Below are positions 12,119 through 23,360 of a stretch of DNA of 64,000 nt, in pieces (the stretch's first letter is position 1; each line of letters starts with the position of its first letter). A program made the position numbers and the translations under genes. The stretch comes from Loripinus fragilis (lineage: Eukaryota; Mollusca; Bivalvia; Lucinida; Lucinidae): contig OZ026522.1 in assembly GCA_964019695.1 (NCBI GenBank), positions 18,288,687-18,352,686 on the forward strand, written 5' to 3'. The notes under the pieces were generated by a model, which did no database searches, had not been told where the DNA came from, and saw only the letters and a program-made list of their open reading frames with translations.

Positions 12119-12423
12119 TCATAAGACAAAATTTCATAACAATAAATTTACAGCCAGCCAGCATCCCGCCTTCCAAATGTAGTTCCTTGCTTAGGCTACA
12201 TCAATGTAGTTCAAGGTTCAAAACACAACATAGACTGTGCACCAACTCATCCATAAAACCAATCTCTCAATTTTACAGCCTATCTGAAAGAAACTGATAA
12301 CCAATTAAATATCATATAAAAGACAAAAATTCTTGGATCATTTTAAGCCGTTTTGCGATATATCTTTCAAATCTACATAACCAACCATTTTTCGAACATT
12401 TATGAGGGTGGGTGGGTGGGTAA

Positions 12424-12727
12424 TCGCACCTAAACCCATCAGAATTTCTCATTTGGTCTGTCTAGCCTCGAATGACCATACAAAATTATAAACGATAATT
12501 TATACCCTTGCTGAACAATCATTGCACATAAATCACGAGGTTCTTGAATCGTGATTAGCTTAACTAAGGAAATTCCATGAATTTCTCGTGACGAACAAGT
12601 GAGTTCTAATATACCGTATTAGTTCTAATACAACGAATTACAGAAAACAAGTATACTCTCTATAAATGCCACCTTTCTTCAATACTTGAAGAATTTAAAT
12701 AAATATCGCATCGGTTAATAAATATAT
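12424..12727 (+). repeat. 300-bp duplicated block B, copy 1
   Basis: From CGCACCTAAACCCATCAGAA to GGTTAATAAATATAT the block matches 17963-18264 with only a handful of differences, in the same orientation and about 5.5 kb apart. It abuts block A copy 2 directly. Ends lack TG...CA, so it is not an obvious LTR. Confidence 0.75.
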
Positions 12728-12994
12728 TTATGTTCTCTTTCATTTTATTCGGACGAAACATAAATTATTTTTTACCTAGACTTCTTAATATTCGGAAACC
12801 AGATATACTACCTCGAATTATAAACTGTTATGATGTACATGCCTGTATGCCTCAACATCAGTATTCAGCGTCTTACGTGTACATCATAACCGTCTATATT
12901 TCTTTGTACAATATCTTAAAGGATAAGATATCAGACTTAACAACATATACGTGTGTGACGGCAAGCACAGACCTGAGCGCTTTCTCTTTATTTG
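12728..12994 (+). repeat. 265-bp duplicated block A, copy 2
   Basis: Near-identical to 11855-12118. Order across the region is A, unique X, B, A, about 5 kb of other sequence, B. This fits a tandem duplication of an A-X-B unit whose second X was replaced or interrupted, or an element with repeated ends. Confidence 0.75.
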
Positions 12995-13769
12995 ACTAAA
13001 AAAGAACGGGAGATTAAAGCAGTGATTCATATATATACTAAATGGCTAAATACAACTAAAGAAAAAATTGGTTTGACTTGGTTTTTGGTCTAATTGTCAT
13101 TTTTCTAAACCCCTTACTCAATCTGTGCTTGGTTGCTAGCTGGTCAGTACAAAACCACAGATATGTGTTCGATGCTGATGCACCTAAACGCTGAGAGTAA
13201 AAGCTTAAAGTTTTAATGGACTAGAACCTCTAAAAGCTTAACTATATCTTCATCTAGCGTTTGAGATGTGAACAACTTTCCTTTTAGAAATGATACTTTT
13301 TGATAAAGAATAATTGTAATTTTGGATGTATTCTTTAATGCTGACAAATACAGATCATACTCACCTACTATTTAAGATATTTGACTGCACAAGTAATCTT
13401 TCTGTGTTTGTTAAAACTACTGAATACACAGTTTAAACTGTTCAGTTTTACTCTGTATTTTCAAAGTTATATGTTAAGCCTCAAATCATATATAATTCCT
13501 ATAGTAGTTTCAAAGATGCATATTAATGAGGCAATTCTATTTTCCTTATGAACAGGTAAAGCATGACTATTTACTGCTACGCGCATATGCAGTTAGCTGT
13601 GGTAGTTTCAAAATAACTGTAAAATATAGAGACTACCTGCACGCCCAAAATCAAGGTAAACTCGCCAGTGTTTGTTTACAACAATTCTCATCTATCTTTG
13701 AAACTACTATAATGCTAATTATAAGTTCACCAAAGTGTAAATTAGCCTGCGCAATAAAGTAGATATAGT
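12995..13769. other. no gene seen
   Basis: AT-rich sequence lying between the two B blocks. No supported exon or structured repeat. Confidence 0.4.
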
Positions 13770-14073
13770 TACCAGTCTTTAATCTAACCAATTCTGACAT
13801 CTCTCTTGTACTTGTATGCTGAATGAAATGTTTAAATGAACTGCACTCAAACCTTCTGAAAAGTATATGCTTGCTCCCCTTTCTTTGTATTGTCTGCTCC
13901 ACCAAAGTTGTTGGTTCATATAATCTTTCTCTTTCATGAGCCAAAGCAATACAGTAACTATAAACTGCCATATAAACTGCTGAATCTGAAGAACGAGAAT
14001 CCATTAGATCAATATAATAATTGTAACATGATTGTTGGGTTCTTAAAACGGTTTGTAACACATTTTTGGACAC
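13770..14073 (-). CDS. possible exon, unknown protein (low confidence)
   Basis: The minus strand is open for about 100 codons with a charged, protein-like composition (residues such as ALAHERERLYEPTTLVEQ) and ends at a reasonable donor, CTG|GTAACT near 13771. I recognise no domain and the plus strand is also partly open, so it may be chance. It lies inside the 5-kb interval between the B blocks and could belong to whatever element those blocks bound. Confidence 0.2.
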
Positions 14074-14339
14074 AACTAGAAAACTTTTTAAAAGTTATAC
14101 GTGTACAGTAAACACACGGTTAGAGTAAAGTGACGAAGTTTGTCGCGTTGTGCTGCTCTATTCAGTTGATTGGACTAAAGCGGGTATTTCTTTCATATTT
14201 CTAACGGTAAACCTCTTTCATAACTGTACTCTTGCCAAGTTTGAAGTATAACTTGCAATTTATACCTTGTTATTCATGAAATTTGTCACGTGTAACATGC
14301 TTTTAGGATCAAGTTTATGTAACCATTAAACTTTTCAAC

Positions 14340-15660
14340 AGCTATTACAGTATTTTTCTGACTTGCACATCTTTTCATTCTGCAATAGAGACTTTATCAA
14401 ATATGTTAATTGTAGCGACGAAAAACGTAGTGACAAAATTTTATAGGAAATATATAACAAATTATATTCAGGCTTCGACAAGTATTGGCTAAAAAACAGC
14501 GTTTTAAAAAAAATCTATAAGCTTACCATTCTCTCATTAAAATTAACTAACATGAAAGGTGCCATTTCAAAATGCTAATAAGCCTAGTCATTCTAAAACG
14601 ATATCTTCACAGAACTTTATTATCTATCATATCTAAACAATTTCATTTCATCTCTAAAGCAGGTATTTCTCTGACTTTTACATCTTTCCATTCTCCAATA
14701 GAGACTTAATATGTTAATTGTAATGACAAATATAAAATTATACATGTTCAGGCTTCAACAAGAATTAGCTTTTAAAAAGATTTTCAAAAGACAATAAGCT
14801 TACCATTTGCTCATTAAGATAAACTTACACGAAAAGTGCACTTTCAAAATGCTGATCGCTCTAAAACACTACCACAGAACATTATATCTCCTATCATTTT
14901 TAAACAATTTGATTTTATCTCTAAAGCATGTATACTCAAATCGTCAAATTCCAAACAGACTTATTTTCTAAATCAGAAAATGTTTATCTGCAAAATCATG
15001 CGTAATATTACTTTCTTATCTCTCTATAATATATTAGTCTCTGAAGCATAGCTCTACTATGAAGTATATAAAATCACTTCTAACCACCTTCTCATCTCAA
15101 ACATAAACTTAGCCTCTGAATCAAAACTTTACTGCCTGCATAACCGTACATGTAATAACATTTTGATTATATTTTTATAATACATCTGTCTCTGAAGCAG
15201 AGCTCTCTTTCTGTGCAAGACAGAAACACCCATCTGAATCGAGGCTTCTCCTCTTAAACAAAGATTAAGTCTCATAATAATCAGAAAATTTACTGCCTGC
15301 CAAACCATACATATTCTAACATTCGTATTATCTTTTCTATAACATATTTGTCTCTGAAGCAGAGCTCTAATTCTGTGGAACACAGAAACCACTTTTAAAC
15401 TGTAACTTCTCCTCTCAAACAGAGACTACGTCTCTGAGTCAGAAAGTTACTGCTGGTATGAACCATACATGTAATAACACTTCCTTTTCTTTTTTCCTTT
15501 TCATATATGTCTCTGAAGCAGAGCTCTATTTCTGTGAAGCACAGAACCATAGCTTCTTCTCTCAAACAGAGACCACGTCTCTGAATCAGAAAGCTACTGT
15601 AAATACATAACATCTCTTTGTCATTTTGTATTCATCTGTTTATGAATCCAGCTGTATTTC
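14340..15660 (+). repeat. degenerate tandem satellite
   Basis: Two related series are present. Around 14380 and 14690 a roughly 310-bp unit recurs (AATAGAGACTT, ATGTTAATTGTA, CAGGCTTC). From about 15180 to 15620 a unit of about 150-170 bp recurs with TCTCTGAAGCAGAGCTCT, CTGTG..CACAGAAAC and CTCTCAAACAGAGAC at about 15187, 15350 and 15512. CTCTGAAGCAGAG is a short perfect hairpin. No coding evidence. Confidence 0.65.
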
Positions 15661-17685
15661 TGTAACGTACAGAAATACTATCATGCGTGTAAACATACAC
15701 CTTTATCGCGTATATATACACCCACATATAATTACACATTTGTATAAACCTACATTAGCAAACGCATATACATATACTTATAACGTGCATAATGCTTAAT
15801 ATATATCCAAATGGATACTTATCAAATGACGTTTGGTGATAATTTAACCAAAATCTCCTTACACTATGGCTATGTACGTATATATATATTCCCAGAATTT
15901 AATAGCAAACACTTTACTCTTGAAAACTTTCAAATTACAAAAGTAAAACATATCCATAACTTTAGATAGTACGTCTAGATTTAAATATCAAATTTGCGCT
16001 TAGTTTTATCAACTTTGAAAATTAAGGCCAGAATCGCTTTGCTATTTGAAAACCTTTTAGAACGCCCCTTCAACCACAAGCTAACAAATGAAACAGGATT
16101 TCGCTTACTTAAGAAATATGAGAATCGGCCATTTGTTCATACAACTGCTTCACATTGAATGTCAAAGCTAAACACATAATGTCTCATACACGAAGTTGCA
16201 AATCTATCTCTGTCACAGAGATCCCACAAAATGTATATAAAATGAAATAATTTGACACATCTCAGTTGTCCTAGTTAATACTATAAGATAAATGCAAGTC
16301 CAATATTCCGTTTTTAGGCATATTTTGAAAATATAAAGCATAAGTACTCTCTGCGGAAACAACATGTACGCAGTTCTCAGATTCTGAAAACCCAGCTGTT
16401 CCACCTTCTAAAAGACAATGTTTAACTCAAAAACCCAAAATCCACTAATTATGGAAAAAAAATATAAGTAACTTTCTAGGCATAAAAAGGAATCTCAAGA
16501 TATAAAAGTATGATGAGGGGGTTCAACTAGCCACCTCTCACTCTGACAATATAAAACGGAATCATCCACTATGCAACGCATAACTCCTTGCTGTTTTCTA
16601 TAATGACGTAATAACGTCTAATCAGAAGCCAACTTGCTGCCAAGCAACGATTCCTATAACATGCAGCAATGAAATAACTTTGCCAACATATTGAAAAGGC
16701 TTCCTTGCAAACACAGTAAAACCATGAAAATCACTTTTCTAAAGTGCATCTAAAAACCCTAATTCTCCTACCCAAAATATAAAAGGAAAATTGATTGATA
16801 TTCCCAAATAACCATAACCACTGTAGCGTTGATTTGCTAGGTCCCCAGTGCTATTTTTATAAATTATAACAAACACCAGTCTTCAAGACTATTTCTGACG
16901 GAAAACTGCGTTCCATTAACTGTCTGCAACTTATTTAAAAAATTATCACCAGCACAAGGTTTTCTCCAAAATACATCTGTTTTCGGCGATCATGCCCTTT
17001 ACATGTATACTAAAATTCAAAACGTCATTATCTTGGATTGATCCTTTTGGAAAAAGGAATTCTTCTGACAAAAGAAACCACAAATAGTTATCTAAAGCGC
17101 CATCTAGAGCCTTAAGTCGGAGGTACTAGCTTCCGTCTTTAGCGATGAAAAAATGTCAACTTTCAGCTTACATATTACCATAATTAAGAATTCCTCATGT
17201 AAACCAAATTTAGGATTTTCAGTAAAGGATGTTTTCTTCAACATAATTCCATTCTATTGTTAAGTCATCTGGGTATAATAGGCTTTATGTAAACTCACGC
17301 TGAAGAGTTCCGCTGAGATACCCATTGAAAATAATACCAGACGCTTATTTAAAAGCGTTCAAAATCCTGAACTTTTAATCAATAATATGTCCGTAAATAT
17401 GTCCGATTATTTTATAATCACTTTTTGTATCATGAAACATTCAACGCAAAATTTTGAGTAGTTTTAAAGTTATAAATTCACCAAAATACGTAGGGATAAC
17501 GGAGAATTACCTGTGTATTTTCACCGAGTGCTTAAAGCCCTTCGAAGATCCAGAGCGGAATATGACGTATCACTGTTTTAAGAGATTAGTTTGAGATCAT
17601 GACAATAAAAAACATTGTTTTGTACCTTGTATTAGAAACCATATGGCGGCTGGACATCATCTCGTCCAAATGAATACTTAATTTT
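15661..17685. other. no gene seen
   Basis: AT-rich sequence with an alternating TATATACA/CATATA region at 15700-15800. No supported exon, RNA gene or repeat unit. Confidence 0.45.
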
Positions 17686-17800
17686 TTTGCACCCAGATGG
17701 ATTCGAACTCGCCACCTTCCAATACTACCATTCTCAGTGACACAGATGACCAATACTACCATTCTCAGTGACACATATTACCTGTGTGTAGACTGCTCAG
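17686..17800 (-). repeat. 31-bp direct duplication next to a tRNA-like box
   Basis: CCAATACTACCATTCTCAGT occurs twice, about 31 bp apart (17727 and 17758). On the minus strand GAGTTCGAATCC resembles a pol III B box, but no matching A box or T-stem is present, so I do not call a tRNA. It may be a decayed SINE head. Confidence 0.3.
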
Positions 17801-17962
17801 CTATCACGCTCTAACATGCGAATAGCACAAGTCCAATGACAATGCCTTTGACGTATAAATATTATAAAAATACTAAACATTTATTCTCTGCGACTACTGC
17901 CTTCGATTTACTTTCTCTGCTGGCTTTCTGCTCAATGACTTCGTCGACGTTACTCAAAAGCG

Positions 17963-18264
17963 CACCTAAACCCAACAGAATTTCTCATTTGGTCTGTCTA
18001 GCCTCGAATGACCATACAAAATTATAAACGATAATTTATACCCTTGCTGAACAATCATTGCACATAAATCAAGAGGTTCTTGAATCGTGATTAGCTTAAC
18101 TAAGGAAATTCCATGAATTTCTCGTGACGAACAAGTGAGTTCTTATATACCGTAATAGTTCTAATACAACGTATTACAGAAAACAAGTATACTCTCTATA
18201 AATGCCACCTTTCTTCAATGCTTGAAGAATTTAAATAAATATCGCATCGGGTAATAAATATATG
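17963..18264 (+). repeat. 300-bp duplicated block B, copy 2
   Basis: Same-strand near-duplicate of 12424-12727. Left context here is TACTCAAAAGCGCACC, unlike the GGGTGGGTAATCGCACC before copy 1, so the match begins at CGCACCTAAACCC. The right match ends at AATAAATATAT. Confidence 0.75.
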
Positions 18265-18835
18265 TAATTTCCTATGCAAATGCACAGAGAAATGCTGTCT
18301 GCTAGCATCAGAATGTACCTAGTGGAACTCAGTGGTAACCTGATACTACTGTAGTTTTCTACTACCAGGAGAAAGCATCGTTTCTAACTAAAGAGCTTAC
18401 TTCTAGCAATGGGACAAAGGCAACCAGAGCAGCGCAGATCAGATCAAGGTCTCCACTGTTTGCTTACAGAATGTACTTATTTAATTGAAATTGAAAATGA
18501 ATTTTCCTTTTTGAAAGGAGGGCTTGCCTAGTTGATTGCTTTTAAATGTATAACATAGATCTAAATTTACATAATAAAAAAGTTATTCTTAGCATATGTA
18601 TGCGCAATGCTGCCAAGACAGTCTCTAATTGCCGAAGCTTCTCTCTGTACACACTTAAATGAACACTCATTTTGTTTGCAAACATTATTTAAATGTGAAT
18701 GTTTGCAACTCATATCACCTGAAGGCAGGCTGCATGCGCGTATCCAGAAAGTTTTGTCAGAGGGGGTCCAACTTTGATAACGTTTTTTAGTTAGTTGACG
18801 AGGAGAGGAAGGATCCAAATACTACCATTAGCGAG
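18265..18835. other. no gene seen
   Basis: No exon supported. GATCAGATCAAGGTCTCCAC near 18437 is a weak relative of the 56-bp unit. Confidence 0.4.
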
Positions 18836-19030
18836 CCATCATCGGTCCGCGAGCGAAACGCCATTCAAAGGGCGTTTCACTGGTATGCCGATGCTGTCCC
18901 AACATTTAAAGCTGGCTTGGTAGCTTTGTGATTTTTCAGGGGATCCGAACCAGTATTGCTAAGAAAACCTATATTTTTGTGATTTTTCAGGGGAGGTCCG
19001 GATCCCCTGTCCCCCCTCTAGATCCGCACA
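18836..19030 (+). repeat. dispersed repeat with GGATCCCCTGTCCCCCCTCT end
   Basis: Contains GCGAAACGCC, GGCGTTTCACTGGTATGCCG, AAAGCTGGCTTGGTAGCTTT and GGTCCGGATCCCCTGTCCCC. The same segments occur inverted at 59588-59775. TTTTTGTGATTTTTCAGGGG is duplicated inside this copy (18930, 18975). Confidence 0.65.
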
Positions 19031-19259
19031 TGGGCTGTACATAACAGTGATTCTTTTGAACCACATCTAAATTGCCCTGTCAGCTGTGAAAGTGAACTTT
19101 TTACAGTTGTTTATATCAATCGATGGTTCAAAGGTAGTTTGCGACTGTAGGTTATCTGTGATTAAAACTGGTATCAAATTGCATATGTCCATTGTATATA
19201 AATACACAATTCTTTTAGGGTCTTATTAAAAATGACATCATATGCACCATTTGAAGAAG

Positions 19260-19400
19260 GGTTACTGAAGTCAACAATTGCTTCAAACAGCTACTCCTAA
19301 ACTACTGGTTGAATTTTTACCACAATTGGCAGGAATGATGCTCATATAGCCTTCTTTATTAATTTTTCAAATGGTTTCGGTCCGTTGCATATCTAGGTCA
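19260..19400 (+). repeat. fragment related to the 25-kb tandem element
   Basis: CTGAAGTCAACAATTGCTTC, CTACTCCTAAACTACTGG and TTGGCAGGAATGATGCTCAT parallel the head of the element at 25290-25400 (CAACCATTGCTTCAAA, TTGGCAGGAATGATCCTTAT). Only the head is present. Confidence 0.55.
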
Positions 19401-19419
19401 CACAGGCTATGAATAAATT

Positions 19420-19625
19420 TACTACTACTACTACTACTACTACTACTAATACTACTACTACTAATACTACTTCTACTTCAAAAACTACTCTTACTCCTCT
19501 ACTACTACAACCACTAATTGATGTTCTTGCTCAAGGACCACAACGCAGTGACGCCGGTGAGGCTCGAACCCGCGGACCCTCGAAGCACTCTACCGCTGAG
19601 CCACTGCGCTCCCTAAAAAGACCCG
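19420..19625 (-). mobile_element. tRNA-headed SINE with TAC microsatellite tail
   Basis: Read on the minus strand the 5' part has a pol III A box TGGCTCAGCGG (19593-19603) and B box GGTTCGAGCCT (19560-19570) at tRNA spacing, then GTCACTGCGTTGTGGTCCTT and GAGCAAGAAC. The latter resembles the TGTCCTTGGGCAAGACAC core of V-type SINEs. The 3' end is a degenerate (GTA)n run (19424-19500). No functional tRNA is implied because the acceptor stem is not closed. Confidence 0.7.
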
Positions 19626-19629
19626 GATG

Positions 19630-20062
19630 CACAGTCTAATTGGTGTATTTCTTGATCACATATGGCAAAATTAGATTTGCTCATGGTGTGGCTGATATGT
19701 AAAAAAAATAATTATTTTACACCGGATATGGTTTTTCGCTTTTTTACTATTTGATAACTCTATCTCACATACCTCTCTCGTACCAACTTGTGGGGAGGAT
19801 CAAACACTTTTCTTCTGGAAACATTTTTTAAATATTAAAACATCTTCTGGGAGAAGAACTATATAAGTAGTATTACTTTCGTTCGAATCCTATACTTTGT
19901 ATTAACAGATGATTATTACAATTATCTTTCTGAAATAAAATATGTTTTAACTAATATTAAATTGCGGTATATATAATAGTGAGGAAGAAATAGAATATAT
20001 CATTTATATGAGGATTAGATGGACAATTCCATCCCTTGAGATAACCGTTTGTCAGCACAAAT
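19630..20062. other. no gene seen
   Basis: AT-rich. ATGGCAAAATTAGATTTGCT near 19662 may be the worn end of a MITE related to 22830-23040. No exon. Confidence 0.4.
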
Positions 20063-20299
20063 GAGCCGTGACATGTGATTTCCAACAATGTGGCATTTTG
20101 ACATGAATAGACTCAGACGAGCCTGTGCAGCCTCCTTTTAAGCTTAGAAACTCCAAATGGTGTTCAGTCAGTAGCTTAACAATCATAGAATACTCAAGCG
20201 ACTAGCAAAGGCTCTGATCAGACTGCGCGTATGCGCAGGCTGGTCTGAGGCTTTGCTTGTCGCCCAAACCGCATTGTTGGAAATCTCATGCACTGGCTC
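20063..20299 (+). mobile_element. 240-bp MITE family, copy 2
   Basis: Starts GAGCCGTGACATGTGATTTC and ends AAATCTCATGCACTGGCTC. It contains AGACTCAGACGAGCCTGTGC, AAGCTTAGAAACTCCAAAT and the internal hairpin around GCGCGTATGCGC. Orientation is opposite to copy 1 (the AGACTCAGACGAG half comes first). Confidence 0.85.
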
Positions 20300-20870
20300 T
20301 AATCATACCTTATGATGCCAAACGGTACTCATCGGGACAGAATGTACTATTCTTGCACACCGGATAAGGATATCTGAGATTTTACCCTGGGATAGGAATC
20401 TTTTCTCACACACCAACGCATACAAGATCGAGTGATTCCTATGTTAGCTCTGTTGGTGTCCCAGATCGCTACCCCTGTGAGATAAGCGTAACTAATACGA
20501 GATAAGTCACACGCGGTCGCTTACTAATTGGAGATAACCCACACACGACATTTTTGGCGCATGGTTGTATTCCCTTGAAAACGAAAGTAGAATTTTTGAC
20601 AGTCAGGAAAAATGTCAATGTTGAAATTTCAGCAATTTAAGTCGGCCTTCAACGTGGTATAAAGTAAAACGTAAAACATTTATTCAATGATTTGAACATG
20701 CTAAGTGCATTACGACATATTTGGTGTGTTGGGCAATGAGTGACTGAATGCACCGGGATGGGGAGCATTGGCGATGTACAAAAAAAGAAACACATTTTCC
20801 TCAACAAAATTACTTACTCGAGTTACTGTGGCTGATAAGCTAGTTCTTGTAAATCCATTTTGATGAAATA
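20300..20870. other. no gene; fragment shared with 27.7 kb
   Basis: CACACCGGATAAGGATATCTGAGATT (20356-20381) is the complement of a segment at 27794-27816, so the two places share a degenerate inverted repeat. No exon is seen. Confidence 0.45.
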
Positions 20871-20875
20871 ATTTA

Positions 20876-21057
20876 ACCCTTAAAGCGCCACCTATAATTT
20901 GTAGCAGACGACAAATTCAAATTTTGCTGCTTTTTCAATTATAACAAATAAAGCATGATATTTCTAATGAAATATCAATCCTTATTTTTTTCGATAATTA
21001 AAAAAAGGTGTCGCAAAATTTGTCGTCTGCTGCAGTCGTGATTGGCGCTTTAAGGGT
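20876..21057. mobile_element. 182-bp MITE with TA target duplication
   Basis: Terminal inverted repeats begin ACCCTTAAAGCGCCA and close TGGCGCTTTAAGGGT, and the inverted match continues through GCAGACGACAAAT / ATTTGTCGTCTGC. TA flanks both sides (20874-20875, 21058-21059). This is the pattern of a Tc1/mariner-type MITE. The AT-rich loop has no coding capacity. Confidence 0.85.
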
Positions 21058-21167
21058 TACTGCGCTGTTTATTCGCTGTTTCAAGTTGATTTGTTAATTC
21101 ATTCTGCACACATAAACTATTCTTTAGGTTTGTTATTTTTTACAGATATTATTTTGGAACCTGATAA

Positions 21168-21332
21168 TGGCTCCAGTCCTTTAAACTTTTTTTTCATCAA
21201 TGTGTCATATCTTATACTTGTAGCCAGTCTAACACTGATGGCTCTGTCTTAAAACAGAGCCACCAGAGTTAGACTGGCTACAAGTATATGATAAGACACA
21301 TTGATGAAAAATTGTTTTAAGGACTGGAGCCA
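21168..21332. repeat. 165-bp near-perfect hairpin
   Basis: TGGCTCCAGTCCTTTAAAC at 21168 pairs with TTTTAAGGACTGGAGCCA ending 21332. The stem continues through CATCAATGTGTCATATC / ATAAGACACATTGATG, CTTGTAGCCAGTCTAACACT / AGAGTTAGACTGGCTACAAG and GGCTCTGTCTTAAAACAGAGCC at the centre. The mature-miRNA-like geometry is far too long for a canonical pre-miRNA, so a foldback MITE is more likely. Confidence 0.8.
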
Positions 21333-21339
21333 GTCTCTA

Positions 21340-22310
21340 GCCAATGGTGCATTCAAATTTCACATACCACTACCAATGGCATTAACAGGCTGTATTGATT
21401 TGTGCCGCTCGAGATAACCTGTTTTGGCTAAAAACACGAACAACAAAGACGTATATCAGCCTGCTTTTCGGCCTAAACTGAGCAATACCCTTGCTATTCG
21501 TTGCCTAGATATTACATATTCAATACCTCTTCCTCAAATTTCTTCATGCGCAGAGAGAGACCGTATAGATGAGTCGCATTGTGACACCCCCCCCCCCCTA
21601 AAAAAAAAAAGAAAAAAAAGAAAAAGAAAAAAATAAAGAACATAGCATGTACGATCTGTACAGACCCAAATCGGACGGGCATCTGTCCAGTCTATTCAAA
21701 GTATTTGCTGTCCACTTGCAGAAAGCTGGGATACTAAGCTTCTCTTTTAGCGCATAGAAAAGACTGGTCATTGTTTGTTTGTTGGTTTGGTGCTTAACGA
21801 CGCATCAACCCTTGTGGATCATTAGCGTCAGACGGTATTAAACTAAACATGATGTGAATGGAAATAGTAAAAATTTATAAGATAAAAATAAAAGTAATGA
21901 TGTTGATGGGTTTGTGTAATGATAATTAGCAATATGATTGTTGACAGGAGAGATCACGTACAATATCTGACAGTTTCAAAGAGCTATTCAGATAACTGTA
22001 CATGTTCTTTAACCGAAAAGAATATAATATTGGAGAATCTAAATTTTGGTCTGATACATATTTAAAACAAAACATGATTTTTTTAAAAAAAAACATTTAG
22101 ATTTTGTTAAAAAGATTTATTTGTCTTAAAAATGTCAAAATACTATCAATATTTATATCTTGAAATAACTGTTTCATGTTATCAACATGGAAGCAATTAT
22201 TTCTTACTTGTGCAAAGACTGACTAGACTTGGCAGATGCCCAGCGTATTTGCTAGGTGCATATGCCATTGTGTTGCAGCTGAGATAACCTCCATGCATGA
22301 CTTAAAAAGT
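21340..22310. other. no gene; C13 and A/G-rich runs
   Basis: CACCCCCCCCCCCCC then an A-rich stretch at 21583-21640 is simple sequence. CTTAACGACGCATCAACCC near 21795 resembles other dispersed molluscan repeats, but I see no bounded element and no exon. Confidence 0.4.
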
Positions 22311-22619
22311 CCTGGCCCCGAGGTTATAAAACTATTTCCATGCTCAACTCAGCTGAGCACAAAATTTATCATGCTCATAAGTGTTAAAATGCCAACAATT
22401 GTTGGCATTTGAACATTTATTATCCTGCGCATAAGTGTTAAAATGCCAACAATTGTTGGCATTTGAACATTTATTAGCATGATAAATACAGCATCTGAGA
22501 GGCTTAAAGCAAAAAAAAAAAAACTCCTTTATTTGTCGTTATTTTAGTTTTTATGAGCAGTTGAAATTTCGTGCTCAGTTGAGATGAGCATGAAAAAGTT
22601 TTATAACCTCGGGACCAGG
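22311..22619. mobile_element. 309-bp MITE with duplicated inner palindrome
   Basis: Ends are CCTGGCCCCGAGGTTATAAA and its near-complement TTTATAACCTCGGGACCAGG, continued inward by ATGCTCAACTCAGCTGAGCA / TGCTCAGTTGAGATGAGCAT. The centre carries two tandem copies of a 54-bp unit holding the palindrome AATGCCAACAATTGTTGGCATT. No clear target duplication. A related left end (CTGCCTCGAGGTTATAAAGC) occurs at 49515. Confidence 0.8.
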
Positions 22620-22829
22620 CCAACAGATAAACAGATTAAGGAAGAAGAATAACACTGAAACACAACACAAGACAATAGAGTATGTGAGTTAATCAGGCGA
22701 TGCCACAACCACACTTCAGACCAACCAATGCCACCGTAAGGAATTGGTAGAGGCACAAATTACTTACAGCTACACAGCAGCAGGAACATAATTAAAATAA
22801 ATCAACCAAATCTCTCTTCCTCATCAAAA

Positions 22830-23040
22830 AACCGGGTTTTGGGCTTCCGACCTGGTCAGGCACAAACCTGCCTGCACAGCTGCTGAAGCTAGCGAACCGG
22901 TTGCAATTTCCCCAATAGAATCTAGAGATATAATACTCTCTAAGCAGCGAAGACGCAGATGTACAGTCTGATTTGTGCCTTTGTTGTTCATGTATGAAAA
23001 ACAGATTTTTCTCATGATGTGGCTCATATATAGATGAATA
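22830..23040 (-). mobile_element. decayed long-TIR MITE fragment
   Basis: On the minus strand this reads GAGCCACATCATGAGAAAAA, CAACAAAGGCACAAATCAGA and CTGACCAGGTCGGAAGCCC, a style known from abundant bivalve MITEs. The overlapping open frames of 79 and 96 codons are translations of this repeat. 23220-23315 then shows GTGAGCCTGTGTAAATG and TAGACTCGCC, also present in altered form at 54420-54480. Confidence 0.5.
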
Positions 23041-23360
23041 GAGGATCTTACATGAGTGCTCATGTTTTATTGATTTTATCAAATGAGTTGGGGAAAAGAG
23101 ACAAAATGCGAGCCTTGCCGAACATTTTAAGCCTCACATTTTATCTGTTTTTCGCAACGAGTTTAATAAATCCAATAATACAGGAGCACGAATGTTAATT
23201 CTATTCATCACAGTGTCAAGAAATGAAGGCTCCGGTGAGCCTGTGTAAATGTGTAGACTCGCCAGATCCTTTGCTGGCTGCATACATAAAGCATGGGTAT
23301 AGATGAAGAATCAGACCAGAATTAAAACGATTAGCTCTACTGCATCACAATGAGCAATTA

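Noticed and set aside
11734..12297. 187-codon open frame
   Set aside because: It runs through duplicated block A; the second copy encodes nearly the same peptide only because the DNA is duplicated. No domain or splice context.
17686..17715. tRNA gene on the minus strand
   Set aside because: GAGTTCGAATCC looks like a B box but the T-stem does not pair and no A box is at the right distance.
12424..18264. LTR retrotransposon bounded by the B blocks
   Set aside because: Blocks lack TG...CA ends, no target duplication is seen, and the interior has no gag/pol-like frames.
21168..21332. microRNA precursor
   Set aside because: The stem is about twice the usual length and near-perfect along all of it, more like a foldback MITE.
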